Of a stretch of DNA of 64,000 bases, positions 40,585-48,530 are shown in pieces. The notes beneath the pieces are model-generated. The model saw only the letters and a list, made by a program, of their open reading frames with translations, was not told the origin of the DNA and searched no databases. This DNA comes from Bradyrhizobium canariense (lineage in GTDB: Bacteria > Pseudomonadota > Alphaproteobacteria > Rhizobiales > Xanthobacteraceae). The translations under genes were made by a program, and so were the position numbers. The first letter of the stretch is position 1, and each line of letters begins with the position of its first letter. The stretch spans positions 372,001 to 436,000 of the forward strand of contig NZ_JAFCKJ010000003.1 of the NCBI RefSeq assembly GCF_018130465.1, written 5' to 3'.

Positions 40585-41263
40585 GGATCTCAGACCCATG
40601 CTTCATGAGGAAGTCGTCGGGCGCATCCGCGCCATCCTGCTCGACGGCGAGATCCCGCCGGGCGCGCGGATTCCCGAGCGCGAGCTGTGCGAGCGGCTCC
40701 AGATATCGCGCACGCCGCTACGCGAGGCACTCAAGGTGCTCGCCGCCGAAGGGCTCGTGCAGCTCTTGCCGCATCGCGGCTCGCGCGCGGCAAAACTGAC
40801 CGACAAGGACATGCGCGACCTGTTCGAGGTCTGCCAGGGCCTGGAGGCGCTCGCCGGCGAGCTCGCCTGCGAGCGCATCACGGACGTCGAGATCGACGCG
40901 ATCGCCGCCGTGCACGGGGACATGGTGCGGCATTATCGCGATGGCGACCTGATCCAGTACTATCGCGGCAACCGCGCCATTCACGAAGCCATCGTCACCG
41001 CAGCCGGAAACCCGGTCCTCGCGGGACTGTATACGTCCGTGACCGCGCGCATCCGGCGCGCGCGTTACGTCACGCCGATGACGCCCGAGCGCTGGGCGCT
41101 CGCCGTGAAGGAGCATGACGCAATCCTGAATGCACTGCAGAGGCGCGACGGCGTCGGCCTCGCCCATATCCTGCGCGCGCATCTGCGTCACAAGCGCGAA
41201 GAGGTTTTGCAGGCGGGCTTTGCCGAAACGGAAGGCAACGACCTCGTGCCGCGAATTGCGTGA
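40583..41263 (+). CDS. GntR/FadR-family regulator with FCD domain
   Basis: 226 residues. The winged helix occupies residues 8-75: GRIRAILLDGEIPPGARIPE, LCERLQISRTPLREALKVLA, LVQLLPHRGSRAAKL. The helical FCD ligand domain (85-215) has metal/ligand residues of the H-x-H and D-x-x-x-H type (DMVRHYRDGD, NRAIHEAIVTAAGN, HDAILNAL, HILRAHLRHKRE). It presumably represses or activates the divergent operon according to the imported carboxylate or its CoA ester. ATG 40583 overlaps operator 2; ATG 40598 is an alternative start. Confidence 0.9.
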   Translation: MDLRPMLHEEVVGRIRAILLDGEIPPGARIPERELCERLQISRTPLREALKVLAAEGLVQLLPHRGSRAAKLTDKDMRDLFEVCQGLEALAGELACERITDVEIDAIAAVHGDMVRHYRDGDLIQYYRGNRAIHEAIVTAAGNPVLAGLYTSVTARIRRARYVTPMTPERWALAVKEHDAILNALQRRDGVGLAHILRAHLRHKREEVLQAGFAETEGNDLVPRIA

Positions 41264-41572
41264 GACGGCGTTCGCGACGTAAAAAGAATCTTGCAGTCCC
41301 GCCGCATCGCGCGGTCAGGAGACACAATCGCGACACAATCATTGATTGCATTTGGCACACCAGTCGGATCGTGCTGACTCGAGGAACGTTGGCAACAGAC
41401 GTCTATTTGTCGCCCGCCGGAATTGCGCATCCAGCTTCGACAATCGCGACCAACACCGAACCAATTCCACTTGCTCGCCTGTCTGAACCGGCGCAGCATT
41501 CGACTATCGGCACAGGCCGAATGTAACGCGCAAACAATTGCGCAAAACAAAAGACAAAAGCGGAGCAAACGC
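41264..41572. other. Intergenic region upstream of the MBL-fold gene
   Basis: About 310 bases with AT-richer parts (CAATCATTGATTGCATTTGG, AACAAAAGACAAAAGC) that should include the MBL gene promoter. No protein frame with normal codon bias or a ribosome site is visible. Confidence 0.4.
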
Positions 41573-42544
41573 ATGACAATCGATGTCTCACGTCGGTCCT
41601 TGTTCGCCCTCGGGGCTGGCCTTGGTGCCAGCGCAATGCTCGGCAGCAGCGCGATGGCGCGCGCTCCCAAGCTCGGCACCCAGACGCCCTACTGGCACCG
41701 CTTCGTTCTTGGCGATGCCGAAGTCACCATCGTATCCGACGGACCGCTTCCACTCGGCGACCCCTCCGGGACTTTCACCGGCGTACCCAAGGAAGAGGTG
41801 AAGAAGATGCTGTCCGACAATTTCCTGTCGCCGGACAATGTCGTGCTCGAGCAGAACTCGCCGATCGTCAACACCGGCGACAAGCTGATCCTGTTCGATA
41901 CCGGCATGGGCAGCTCCAAGTTGTTCGGCACCACGACCGGACGGCAACAGAAGAGCATGACCGAGGCGGGCATCAAGCCCGGGGACATCGATGCGGTGGT
42001 CTGCTCGCACGCCCATATCGACCACATCGGGGGCATCGTGGACGACGGCGGCAAGCCGCTGTTTCCAAACGCGCAGATCTACATCTCACAGACCGATTTC
42101 GACTTCTGGACCGACGAAGGCAAGCTCGGCAGCGCGGCCAAGGATTTCGTCGTCCACGCCCGCAAGAACCTGCTGCCGGTGCGCGACCGCATCGTGTTCT
42201 TCAAGGACGGCCAGGAATTCCTGCCCGGCGTGCAGGCGATCTCAGCCCCCGGCCATACCGTCGGCCATACCATCTTCATGGTCTCGTCGGCCGGCAAGTC
42301 CTTCGCCTTCATGGGCGACCTCTCGCACCATTCCGTGCTGCTGCTTGAGCGTCCACGGATGGAATTCTCCTACGACACCGATCCGAAGCAGGCGGCCGAG
42401 TCACGCGTAAAACTGCTGACCATGCTTGCGGCGAACAAGGTCCCGGTGATGTCCTATCACTTCGCCTGGCCGGGCTATGGCCATGTCGCCAAGGCCGGCG
42501 ACGGCTTCCATTACTATCCCGAACCGATGCAGATGACGTTGTAG
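41573..42544 (+). CDS. Tat-exported MBL-fold metallo-hydrolase
   Basis: 323 residues. A twin-arginine signal (SRRSLFALGAGLGASAMLG) precedes a metallo-beta-lactamase fold with CSHAHIDHIGGI (H-x-H-x-D-H), a second histidine in SAPGHTVGHT, aspartate in FMGDLSHH and a last histidine in SYHFAWPGYGH. All zinc ligands are present. The group includes exported lactonase/sulfatase-like enzymes whose substrates are uncertain. ATG 41573 follows CGGAGCAAACGC. It is downstream of the GntR gene with a 300-base gap and is probably an independent unit. Confidence 0.9.
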   Translation: MTIDVSRRSLFALGAGLGASAMLGSSAMARAPKLGTQTPYWHRFVLGDAEVTIVSDGPLPLGDPSGTFTGVPKEEVKKMLSDNFLSPDNVVLEQNSPIVNTGDKLILFDTGMGSSKLFGTTTGRQQKSMTEAGIKPGDIDAVVCSHAHIDHIGGIVDDGGKPLFPNAQIYISQTDFDFWTDEGKLGSAAKDFVVHARKNLLPVRDRIVFFKDGQEFLPGVQAISAPGHTVGHTIFMVSSAGKSFAFMGDLSHHSVLLLERPRMEFSYDTDPKQAAESRVKLLTMLAANKVPVMSYHFAWPGYGHVAKAGDGFHYYPEPMQMTL

Positions 42545-42553
42545 GTCGTCGAA

Positions 42554-42588
42554 CTTGATCCGGGCGGCGCCTGTCCGCCCGGATCAAG
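42554..42588. terminator. Hairpin after the MBL-fold gene
   Basis: CTTGATCCGGGCGG (42554-42567) pairs perfectly with CCGCCCGGATCAAG (42575-42588). It starts 10 bases after the stop codon, between convergent genes, and lacks a T tract. Confidence 0.65.
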
Positions 42589-42654
42589 AATCTGTTCCGC
42601 GAGCTCCGCGACCGCGAGCGGCTTCGAGGTGGCAGCGCCAGTCCGCGCCGGCCG

Positions 42655-43200
42655 TCATCCAGATGCAGGCGGCTCCAAATCAGGCCGCTTCGCATAAAGA
42701 AACGCGGCGAGAGCGCCGTGGCCCTTGTAGAGAAAACTCCAATAAACCCGCCTGCCGTCACGGCTCTCGACGAACCAGTAGCCGGTCACCGTCGTTCCCA
42801 TTCTCGAAATATCGCTCCACAATATTCTGGTTCTGCGCAATCCCAGCGTAGGACCAAACAGGTTCGAGGGGCCTTCAATCGACTCTTCGTCCCATGTCAC
42901 CTTGTGGACGGATGTAAGCGACGGCGACATGAAGCCGGCAGCACCAAGGCCCAGGAGTGCCACCACCATCCCTCCCCAGCCGCCTCCCTGAAACAGGACA
43001 CCGTACAAGCCGGCGAGCGACATGAAGCAACCGCCGATGACGGTGAACCAGGCGGTGCTTTTCTCCGGCTCGATTGCTCCCGCGGTATCGCTAAGCACGC
43101 TCGGCTTGGCCCGTAGAAGCACCCAAAAGATAACCGCAATCGTACCAGCGGTCATCCCTACCGTGACCAAGACTTGCATGGCCAATAATGAGAAGGCCAA
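42655..43200 (-). CDS. Membrane protein with C-terminal PH-like domain, 181 aa
   Basis: 181 residues: three membrane segments (about 8-28, 50-67, 75-90), then a soluble beta-rich region with VTWDEESIEGPSNLFGPTLG, RTRILWSDISRMG and SRDGRRVYWSFLYKG. This last pattern (W-x-D-I-x-x-x, SxDG-R-x-Y-W) resembles bacterial PH-like domains. TTG 43200 is used because AGAGGTGC precedes it; ATG 43179 is the alternative. Family otherwise not recognised. Confidence 0.65.
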   Translation of the reverse strand: MAFSLLAMQVLVTVGMTAGTIAVIFWVLLRAKPSVLSDTAGAIEPEKSTAWFTVIGGCFMSLAGLYGVLFQGGGWGGMVVALLGLGAAGFMSPSLTSVHKVTWDEESIEGPSNLFGPTLGLRRTRILWSDISRMGTTVTGYWFVESRDGRRVYWSFLYKGHGALAAFLYAKRPDLEPPASG

Positions 43201-43251
43201 CGAGCACCTCTTGTATCGCCAGCTGCCTCGCCGCGGATCGTCTACCGCGCC

Positions 43252-43971
43252 CTAGCAGCCGAGCCTGTCGGCGACGCCGCCAAAATCCTTGGCGACGATG
43301 TCCCAATTGCCGGTGGCCTCGAAATCGACTTTCTGCAGCGGACCGTATTCGGTCGGCCTCGCCACGAAGGCGGTCTTCAGCCCGTTCTTCTGCGCGGCGG
43401 CGAGATCGCCGTTGTGGGCGGCGACCATCATCACCTCTTCCGGCTTGAGGCAGAGCAGGCGCGCGGCGCCGAGATAGGTTTCCGGATCTGGCTTGTAGTG
43501 CTCGAACAGTTCGGCCGACATGACGAGGTCCCACGGCAGGCCTGCAAACTTCGCCATGTTGGTGAGCAGCGCGACATTGCCGTTCGACAGCGGCGAGATC
43601 ACGAATTTTGTCTTCAGCCGCGTCAGGCCCGCGACGCTGTCGGGCCAGGGATGCAGGCGGTGCCAACCCTTGGTGAGGTGATCGAGATCGGCTTCGGTCA
43701 GGCCCTTGATCGAAAATTGCTCGACCAGCTTTTCCAGCGAGCGGCGATGCAGATCGTCGAGCATGACATAGCCGCGCTCGGGATGTTTGCGCACGTCATC
43801 CATCGAGGCCATGTACATGCCGCGCCAGCCGTCGACCAGTGCGGTCCAGTCCGCGGTGATGCCGCGGCCCTTGGCCCACCACATGAAGTCGGTGATCAGG
43901 CTGGTGCGCCAATCCACGACGGTGCCGAACACGTCGAACACGAGGGCTTTGACGGCGGTGAGGTCCGACAT
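43252..43971 (-). CDS. Haloacid dehalogenase, type II
   Basis: 239 residues. HAD motifs: the nucleophile Asp13 in LVFDVFGTVVDWR; motif II Ser/Asn in SPLSNGNVALL; Lys in FEHYKPDPETYLGAARLL; and the acidic motif AAHNGDLAAAQKNG. The W-R after the first motif and the SNGN loop are typical of L-2-haloacid dehalogenases, which hydrolyse 2-haloacids to hydroxyacids. Phosphatase-type HADs would have DxDGT-L-D, so dehalogenase is favoured but untested. ATG 43971 has no strong ribosome site. Confidence 0.9.
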   Translation of the reverse strand: MSDLTAVKALVFDVFGTVVDWRTSLITDFMWWAKGRGITADWTALVDGWRGMYMASMDDVRKHPERGYVMLDDLHRRSLEKLVEQFSIKGLTEADLDHLTKGWHRLHPWPDSVAGLTRLKTKFVISPLSNGNVALLTNMAKFAGLPWDLVMSAELFEHYKPDPETYLGAARLLCLKPEEVMMVAAHNGDLAAAQKNGLKTAFVARPTEYGPLQKVDFEATGNWDIVAKDFGGVADRLGC

Positions 43972-43997
43972 GGGCGCTTTCCCGTATGTTACTTATT

Positions 43998-44058
43998 CTT
44001 GGTCATTCCGGGATGCACCACGAGGCGCAGGCCCCGAATGACGGCAGCATGCCGTGAC
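43998..44058. repeat. Intergenic repeat remnant (GTCATTCCGGG type)
   Basis: GGTCATTCCGGGATGCACCA, then GGCGCAGGCCCCGAATGACG. It resembles the GTCATTCCGGG-CCCGGAATC family common between Bradyrhizobium genes. A related GTCATTCCGGGCCGCCC occurs near 54395. It lies directly after the glpX stop codon on the minus strand. Confidence 0.4.
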
Positions 44059-45060
44059 CTAGTCCAGGTGGAATTTCGCCAGCTCGCGGTGCTCGGCCTT
44101 GATGTAGCGCACGGTGCCGGTGACCGAACGCATCACCACCGTCTCGGTCTCGATCACGCCGTCCTTGCGGAATTTGACGCCTGACAGCAGCGATCCCGTG
44201 GTGACGCCGGTGGCGGCGAACAGGCAGTCGCCGCGCGCCATGTCCTCGATGCCGTAGATCATCTTGGGATCGTTGACGCCCATCTTGGCGGCGCGCTCGC
44301 GCTTCTCGTCGGAATCGAGGATGAGGCGGCACTGCATCTGGCCGCCGATGCAGCGCAGTGCCACGGCCGCGAGCACGCCTTCCGGCGCACCGCCGGTGCC
44401 GAGATACATGTCGACGCCGGTATTGTCGGGGTCGGCGCAATGGATCACGCCGGCGACGTCGCCGTCGGTGATGAGGCGCACAGCGGCGCCCGTCGAGCGC
44501 ACGCTCTCGATGATGCTGGCATGGCGCGGACGGTCGAGCACGAGAACGGTGATCCCGTCAGGCTTGACGCCCTTGGCCTTGGCAAGGCGGCGGACGTTTT
44601 CGGCCGGCGTCGCATCGAGCTCGACGACGCCCTTGTCGTAGCCGGGACCGATCGCGAGCTTCTGCATGTAGACGTCGGGGGCGTGCAAGAGCGTGCCGCC
44701 GTCGGCCATCGCCATGGTGGCGATCGAGCCCGGCATGTTCTTGGCGCACAGCGTGGTGCCTTCGAGCGGGTCGACCGCGATGTCGACCTGCGGGCCGGCA
44801 TTCATGCCGACCTTCTCGCCGATGAAGAGCATCGGCGCCTCGTCGCGCTCACCCTCGCCGATGACGATGGTGCCCTCGATCGGCAGCTTGTTGAGCTCGC
44901 GCCGCATCGCGTCCACCGCGGCCTGGTCGGCCGCCTTCTCGTTGCCGTGCCCGCGCAGACGCGCCGAAGACACCGCCGCCCGCTCCGTCACACGCACGAT
45001 CTCCAGCGTGAGAATGCGCTCGAGCAACGCTTGCGGCGGGACAGAAATATGGGTCGACAT
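44059..45060 (-). CDS. glpX: Fructose-1,6-bisphosphatase, class II
   Basis: 333 residues, GlpX family. Li-sensitive phosphatase motifs are present: TIVIGEGERDEAPMLFIGE and VDIAVDPLEGTTLCAKNMPG (the metal-binding D-P-x-E-G-T). RHASIIESVRSTGAAVRLIT, DGDVAGVIHC and GTGGAPEGVLAAVALR follow. It hydrolyses fructose 1,6-bisphosphate (and often sedoheptulose 1,7-bisphosphate) in gluconeogenesis and the Calvin cycle. ATG 45060 follows AAGGAGTGAGCCG, which decides the start. It is downstream of alaC-hom, the usual rhizobial order. Confidence 0.94.
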   Translation of the reverse strand: MSTHISVPPQALLERILTLEIVRVTERAAVSSARLRGHGNEKAADQAAVDAMRRELNKLPIEGTIVIGEGERDEAPMLFIGEKVGMNAGPQVDIAVDPLEGTTLCAKNMPGSIATMAMADGGTLLHAPDVYMQKLAIGPGYDKGVVELDATPAENVRRLAKAKGVKPDGITVLVLDRPRHASIIESVRSTGAAVRLITDGDVAGVIHCADPDNTGVDMYLGTGGAPEGVLAAVALRCIGGQMQCRLILDSDEKRERAAKMGVNDPKMIYGIEDMARGDCLFAATGVTTGSLLSGVKFRKDGVIETETVVMRSVTGTVRYIKAEHRELAKFHLD

Positions 45061-45150
45061 CGGCTCACTCCTTCGAAACAGGTTTGGACGGAAATCTCCG
45101 CCCGCATCAACTCGTAACACCCACAGTTCGTTCGAACCGTGTCATTGTTT

Positions 45151-45222
45151 AAGCATGCTCTTTCCGGAAAACCGCTTCACACTTTGCGCTAACGCGGTCC
45201 TTCGGATCCGGAGCATGCTCTA
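45151..45222. repeat. Imperfect palindromic repeat supplying the hom stop codon
   Basis: AAGCATGCTCTTTCCGGAAA, then ACCGCTTCACACTTTGCGCT, ending GGATCCGGAGCATGCTCTAG. It carries the GAGCATG and AAGTGTGAAGCGGTTTTCC blocks (reverse strand) of a repeat found throughout Bradyrhizobium-like genomes. Its last bases overlap the TAG of hom. Confidence 0.6.
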
Positions 45223-46536
45223 GTTCTTCTCGATCCGGATCACCTGCGGCCGCCCGCTGATCACCTTGTCGCGCTGCACGGCCGCGAGCGCGCGGCGCAC
45301 GGCATCCTCATGCGTGGCATAGGTGATCAGGATGACGGGCACCGGGACCGCCTTGCCGTTTGCCGGCGCAGCGCCGCCGTTGGGATGGCGCTGCACGATC
45401 GACTCGATCGAAATCTTCTGCTCGGCAAGCCGGGTCGCGATCGCAGCCGCGGTACCCGGGAAATCGCGTGCCAGAAGGCGGATGTAATAGCCGCCTTCGT
45501 GGCGCTCCATCGGCGCCTTCTTGGTATCGCGCAGCTGCGAAATCGGCCGGCCGAACGGATTGGCGCGAATGCCGCGCGCGACATCGGCGATATCGGCGAC
45601 GACGGCGGATGCGGTCGCCGCCCCCCCGGCACCGGGGCCGACCAGCGTGATCGGCGGGATGCCCTCGCCATCGATCGTGACCGCATTGGTGACACCCATC
45701 ACCTGTGCGATCGACGAGGATTTTGGAACCATGGTCGGGTGCACGCGCTGCTCGATGCCCTTGGCGGTGCGAACCGCGACGCCGAGGAGCTTGAGCCGGT
45801 AACCGAGATCGTCAGCGGCACGGAGGTCTTCCGGCGCGATGGAGGAGATACCTTCGACATACACGGCGCTTTGAGCAACTTTCGTGCCGAAAGCGAGGCT
45901 GGCGAGAATGGCGAGCTTTTGCGCGGTATCGTGGCCGTCGACGTCGAATGACGGATTAGCCTCGGCATAGCCGAGCCGTTGCGCATCCTTCAGGCATTCG
46001 GCGAAAGACAGGCCCTCCTGCTCCATCCGGGTCAGGATGTAATTGCAGGTGCCGTTGAGGATGCCATAGACCCGGTTGATGCCGGTTCCGGCAAGACCTT
46101 CGCGTAACGTTTTGATGACAGGGATCGCAGCGCCGACGGCTGCCTCGAAATTCAGCGCGCCGCCGTGCTTTTCGGCGGCCTTTGCCAGCTTGAGGCCGTG
46201 CTTTGCGAGCAACGCCTTGTTGGCGGTGACGACGGACTTGCCGGCACCGAGCGCGGCTTCGACCGCCGACAGCGCGGGATCGCCGGCGCCGCCCATCAGC
46301 TCGACGAAGCAGTCGATGCCGGGATGCGTGGCGAGCGCCATCGGATCCTTGACCCATTCGACGCCGCGCAGATCGAGGCCGCGCTTCTTGGCCTTCGAGC
46401 GCGCGGTGACAGCGACGACGCGGATCCCGCGGCCGCAGCGGCCCGAGAGCACGCGCGCCTGCGTTTCAATCAAACGGACAACTTCGGCGCCCACGGTGCC
46501 GAGCCCCGCTATGCCCACTTTCAGGGGTGCAACCAT
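45220..46536 (-). CDS. hom: Homoserine dehydrogenase
   Basis: 438 residues, with NAD(P)-binding (GIAGLGTVGAEVVRLI), catalytic core (NKALLAKHG, NFEAAVGAAIPVIKTLREGL, GILNGTCNYILTRM, AEANPSFDVDGHDTAQKLAI) and a C-terminal ACT domain (YYIRLLARDFPGTAAAIATR). It reduces aspartate semialdehyde to homoserine, feeding threonine and methionine; the ACT domain allows threonine feedback. ATG 46536 lies 29 bases after the stop of alaC. The stop codon sits inside the intergenic repeat, so the extreme C-terminus (RIEKN) depends on it. Confidence 0.95.
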   Translation of the reverse strand: MVAPLKVGIAGLGTVGAEVVRLIETQARVLSGRCGRGIRVVAVTARSKAKKRGLDLRGVEWVKDPMALATHPGIDCFVELMGGAGDPALSAVEAALGAGKSVVTANKALLAKHGLKLAKAAEKHGGALNFEAAVGAAIPVIKTLREGLAGTGINRVYGILNGTCNYILTRMEQEGLSFAECLKDAQRLGYAEANPSFDVDGHDTAQKLAILASLAFGTKVAQSAVYVEGISSIAPEDLRAADDLGYRLKLLGVAVRTAKGIEQRVHPTMVPKSSSIAQVMGVTNAVTIDGEGIPPITLVGPGAGGAATASAVVADIADVARGIRANPFGRPISQLRDTKKAPMERHEGGYYIRLLARDFPGTAAAIATRLAEQKISIESIVQRHPNGGAAPANGKAVPVPVILITYATHEDAVRRALAAVQRDKVISGRPQVIRIEKN

Positions 46537-46565
46537 GATGCTTTAGAAAACCTGCGGAAGAGAAC

Positions 46566-47786
46566 TTAACGCCGATTGGCGAGCGGAACGACGTTGTGCA
46601 ACGTTTCGATGCCGCTTTCAAGGAAGCGGCGCACGCCGCGCGCGGCCTGCCTGATCCGTTGCTCGTTTTCCACCATGGCGATACGGACATATCCTTCACC
46701 ATGCTCGCCAAAGCCGACGCCGGGCGAGACCGCGACACCGGATTTCTCCACCATCAGGGTCGCGAACTGCATGCTGCCGACGCTGCGGAAGGCTTCCGGC
46801 AACGGCACCCAGGCGAACATCGATGCTTCCGGCGGCGGGATCTCCCAGCCGGCACGGCCGAACGATTCCACCAGCGCGTCGCGCCGCTTGCGGTAGGTGT
46901 CGCGCATCTCCTTGATGCAATCGTCCGGTCCGTTCAGCGCGGCGGTCGCGGCGACCTGGATCGGCGTGAACGCACCGTAGTCGAGATAGGATTTGACGCG
47001 CCCGAGTGCCGCAATCACGCGCTCGTTGCCGACGGCGAAGCCCATGCGCCAGCCAGCCATCGAATAGGTCTTCGACATCGAGGTGAATTCGACGGCGACG
47101 TCGATCGCGCCCGGCACCTGGAGCACCGAGGGCGGCGGGTTGTTGTCGTCGAAATAGACCTCGGCATAAGCGAGATCGGACAGGATCAGGATCTCGTGCT
47201 TCTTCGCGAACGCGACCAGGTCCTTGTAGAAGTCGAGACTTGCGACATAGGCAGTCGGGTTCGAAGGGTAGCAGACGACGAGCGCCAGCGGCTTCGGGAT
47301 CGAATGCACGATCGCCCGTTCGACCGCCTCGAAGAATTGCGGCGTCGGCTCCGAAGGCACCGAGCGGATCACGCCGCCCGCCATCAAGAAGCCGAAGGCG
47401 TGAATCGGGTAGCTCGGATTCGGACAAAGGATGACGTCGCCGGGCGCGGTGATCGCCTGCGCCACGTTGGCAAAGCCCTCCTTGGAGCCGAGCGTCGCCA
47501 CCACCTGGGTGTCGGGATTGAGTTTCACGCCAAAACGGCGGGCGTAGTAGCCGGCCTGGGCCTTGCGCAGGCCGTTAATGCCACGAGAGGCCGAGTAACG
47601 GTCGGTGCGCGGCTTACCCAGCGTCTCCTTCAGCTTCTCCAGCACATGGGCGGGCGCCGGCAGGTCCGGATTGCCCATGCCGAGGTCGATGATGTCGGCG
47701 CCGGCGTTCCGCGCGGCTGCCTTGGCCCGGTTGACCTGTTCGAACACGTAAGGCGGAAGGCGGCGGATGCGGTAAAATTCTTCCAT
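46566..47786 (-). CDS. alaC: Alanine-type aminotransferase (AlaC-like)
   Basis: 406 residues, fold-type I class I/II aminotransferase. It opens MEEFYRIRRLPPYVFEQVN, then DIIDLGMGNPDLPAP and YSASRGINGLRKA. It continues with ATLGSKEGFANVAQA, PNPSYPIHAFG, the PLP lysine in TSMSKTYSMAGWRMGFAVG and a substrate-carboxylate arginine near GYVRIAMV. It is very similar in pattern to E. coli AlaC; the same family is also annotated as LL-diaminopimelate aminotransferase. ATG 47786 follows GGAGCCGAGAGAG. Upstream of hom, consistent with aspartate-family metabolism. Confidence 0.88.
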   Translation of the reverse strand: MEEFYRIRRLPPYVFEQVNRAKAAARNAGADIIDLGMGNPDLPAPAHVLEKLKETLGKPRTDRYSASRGINGLRKAQAGYYARRFGVKLNPDTQVVATLGSKEGFANVAQAITAPGDVILCPNPSYPIHAFGFLMAGGVIRSVPSEPTPQFFEAVERAIVHSIPKPLALVVCYPSNPTAYVASLDFYKDLVAFAKKHEILILSDLAYAEVYFDDNNPPPSVLQVPGAIDVAVEFTSMSKTYSMAGWRMGFAVGNERVIAALGRVKSYLDYGAFTPIQVAATAALNGPDDCIKEMRDTYRKRRDALVESFGRAGWEIPPPEASMFAWVPLPEAFRSVGSMQFATLMVEKSGVAVSPGVGFGEHGEGYVRIAMVENEQRIRQAARGVRRFLESGIETLHNVVPLANRR

Positions 47787-48001
47787 GGCTCTCTCGGCTC
47801 CGGGCAACCGGTCAGGACAGAATCGACAGGCCTTAACGACCATGCGAAAAGGCGCCCGCCCCCTCCGCGAAAATCACTCAAGATCAAATACTTAGAGCAA
47901 TCATCGACGACGGCGACTGAGGTCGTTCGCCCTGACTCTCGGCTGAACTGAGGTCTTTTAGCACGGCAAGGCGGAGGCGCCAGCCATTACCTTGCAGCGC
48001 C

Positions 48002-48277
48002 TTATTTCGCGTCCTTGGCGGCAACCGCCTGACGGTCGCGCGCGGCAGCGAGCTCGGCCTCGATCTTGGCGCGTTGGTCCGGCGGCATGACCGCCTGATC
48101 GCGATCGGGCGGCAGATCGTGCACCGGCAGATAGCTCCCGGGCTCCCTGGGATGCGCTTGCGCATCGGCGGGCGTCATATCCGCGAGCTGGCTCGAGCAG
48201 CCGCCCAAGGCGAGCGCCGCCATCAGCAGCGCGCCACAGATCAGCCGCGACTTTTGCAGGTCCCTCAACGCCAACAC
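48002..48277 (-). CDS. Small lipoprotein, 91 aa
   Basis: 91 residues with a type II signal peptide: a basic start, ICGALLMAALALGGC (lipobox L-G-G-C, Cys27) and a short mature chain with SYLPVHDLPPDRDQAVMPPD and a helical alanine/glutamate-rich tail (KIEAELAAARDRQ). It would be anchored to a membrane and partly disordered. The start at 48277 is uncertain (upstream ATG/TTG codons exist). Family not recognised, though P-x-HDLPPDR motifs recur in rhizobial lipoproteins. Confidence 0.75.
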   Translation of the reverse strand: MLALRDLQKSRLICGALLMAALALGGCSSQLADMTPADAQAHPREPGSYLPVHDLPPDRDQAVMPPDQRAKIEAELAAARDRQAVAAKDAK

Positions 48278-48530
48278 TTGGGAAATCCCCTACTCGTCCC
48301 AAAGCACGGCCCCGGGCAACCTTACCCAAGTCCGCGCCCAAGCTCAAACCATTGCTGCCCAAATGGTGCGAGCGAGAAAACAGCCCGGGACCACCAAGCC
48401 GAGCGGTGCGGCTCGATTGTGACGGAACCAAGAAAATTTATCGCACCGCAACACAACTTCGAGAGTGTTTAACGCCAAACATGCGAGCTTCGCGGTGACG
48501 AATACGGAATGAATCGTTACTGTTCTGCTC

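Noticed and set aside
46596-47951. A 451-codon plus-strand frame
   Set aside because: Antisense of the AlaC-like aminotransferase with its PLP motif; no ribosome site or family features.
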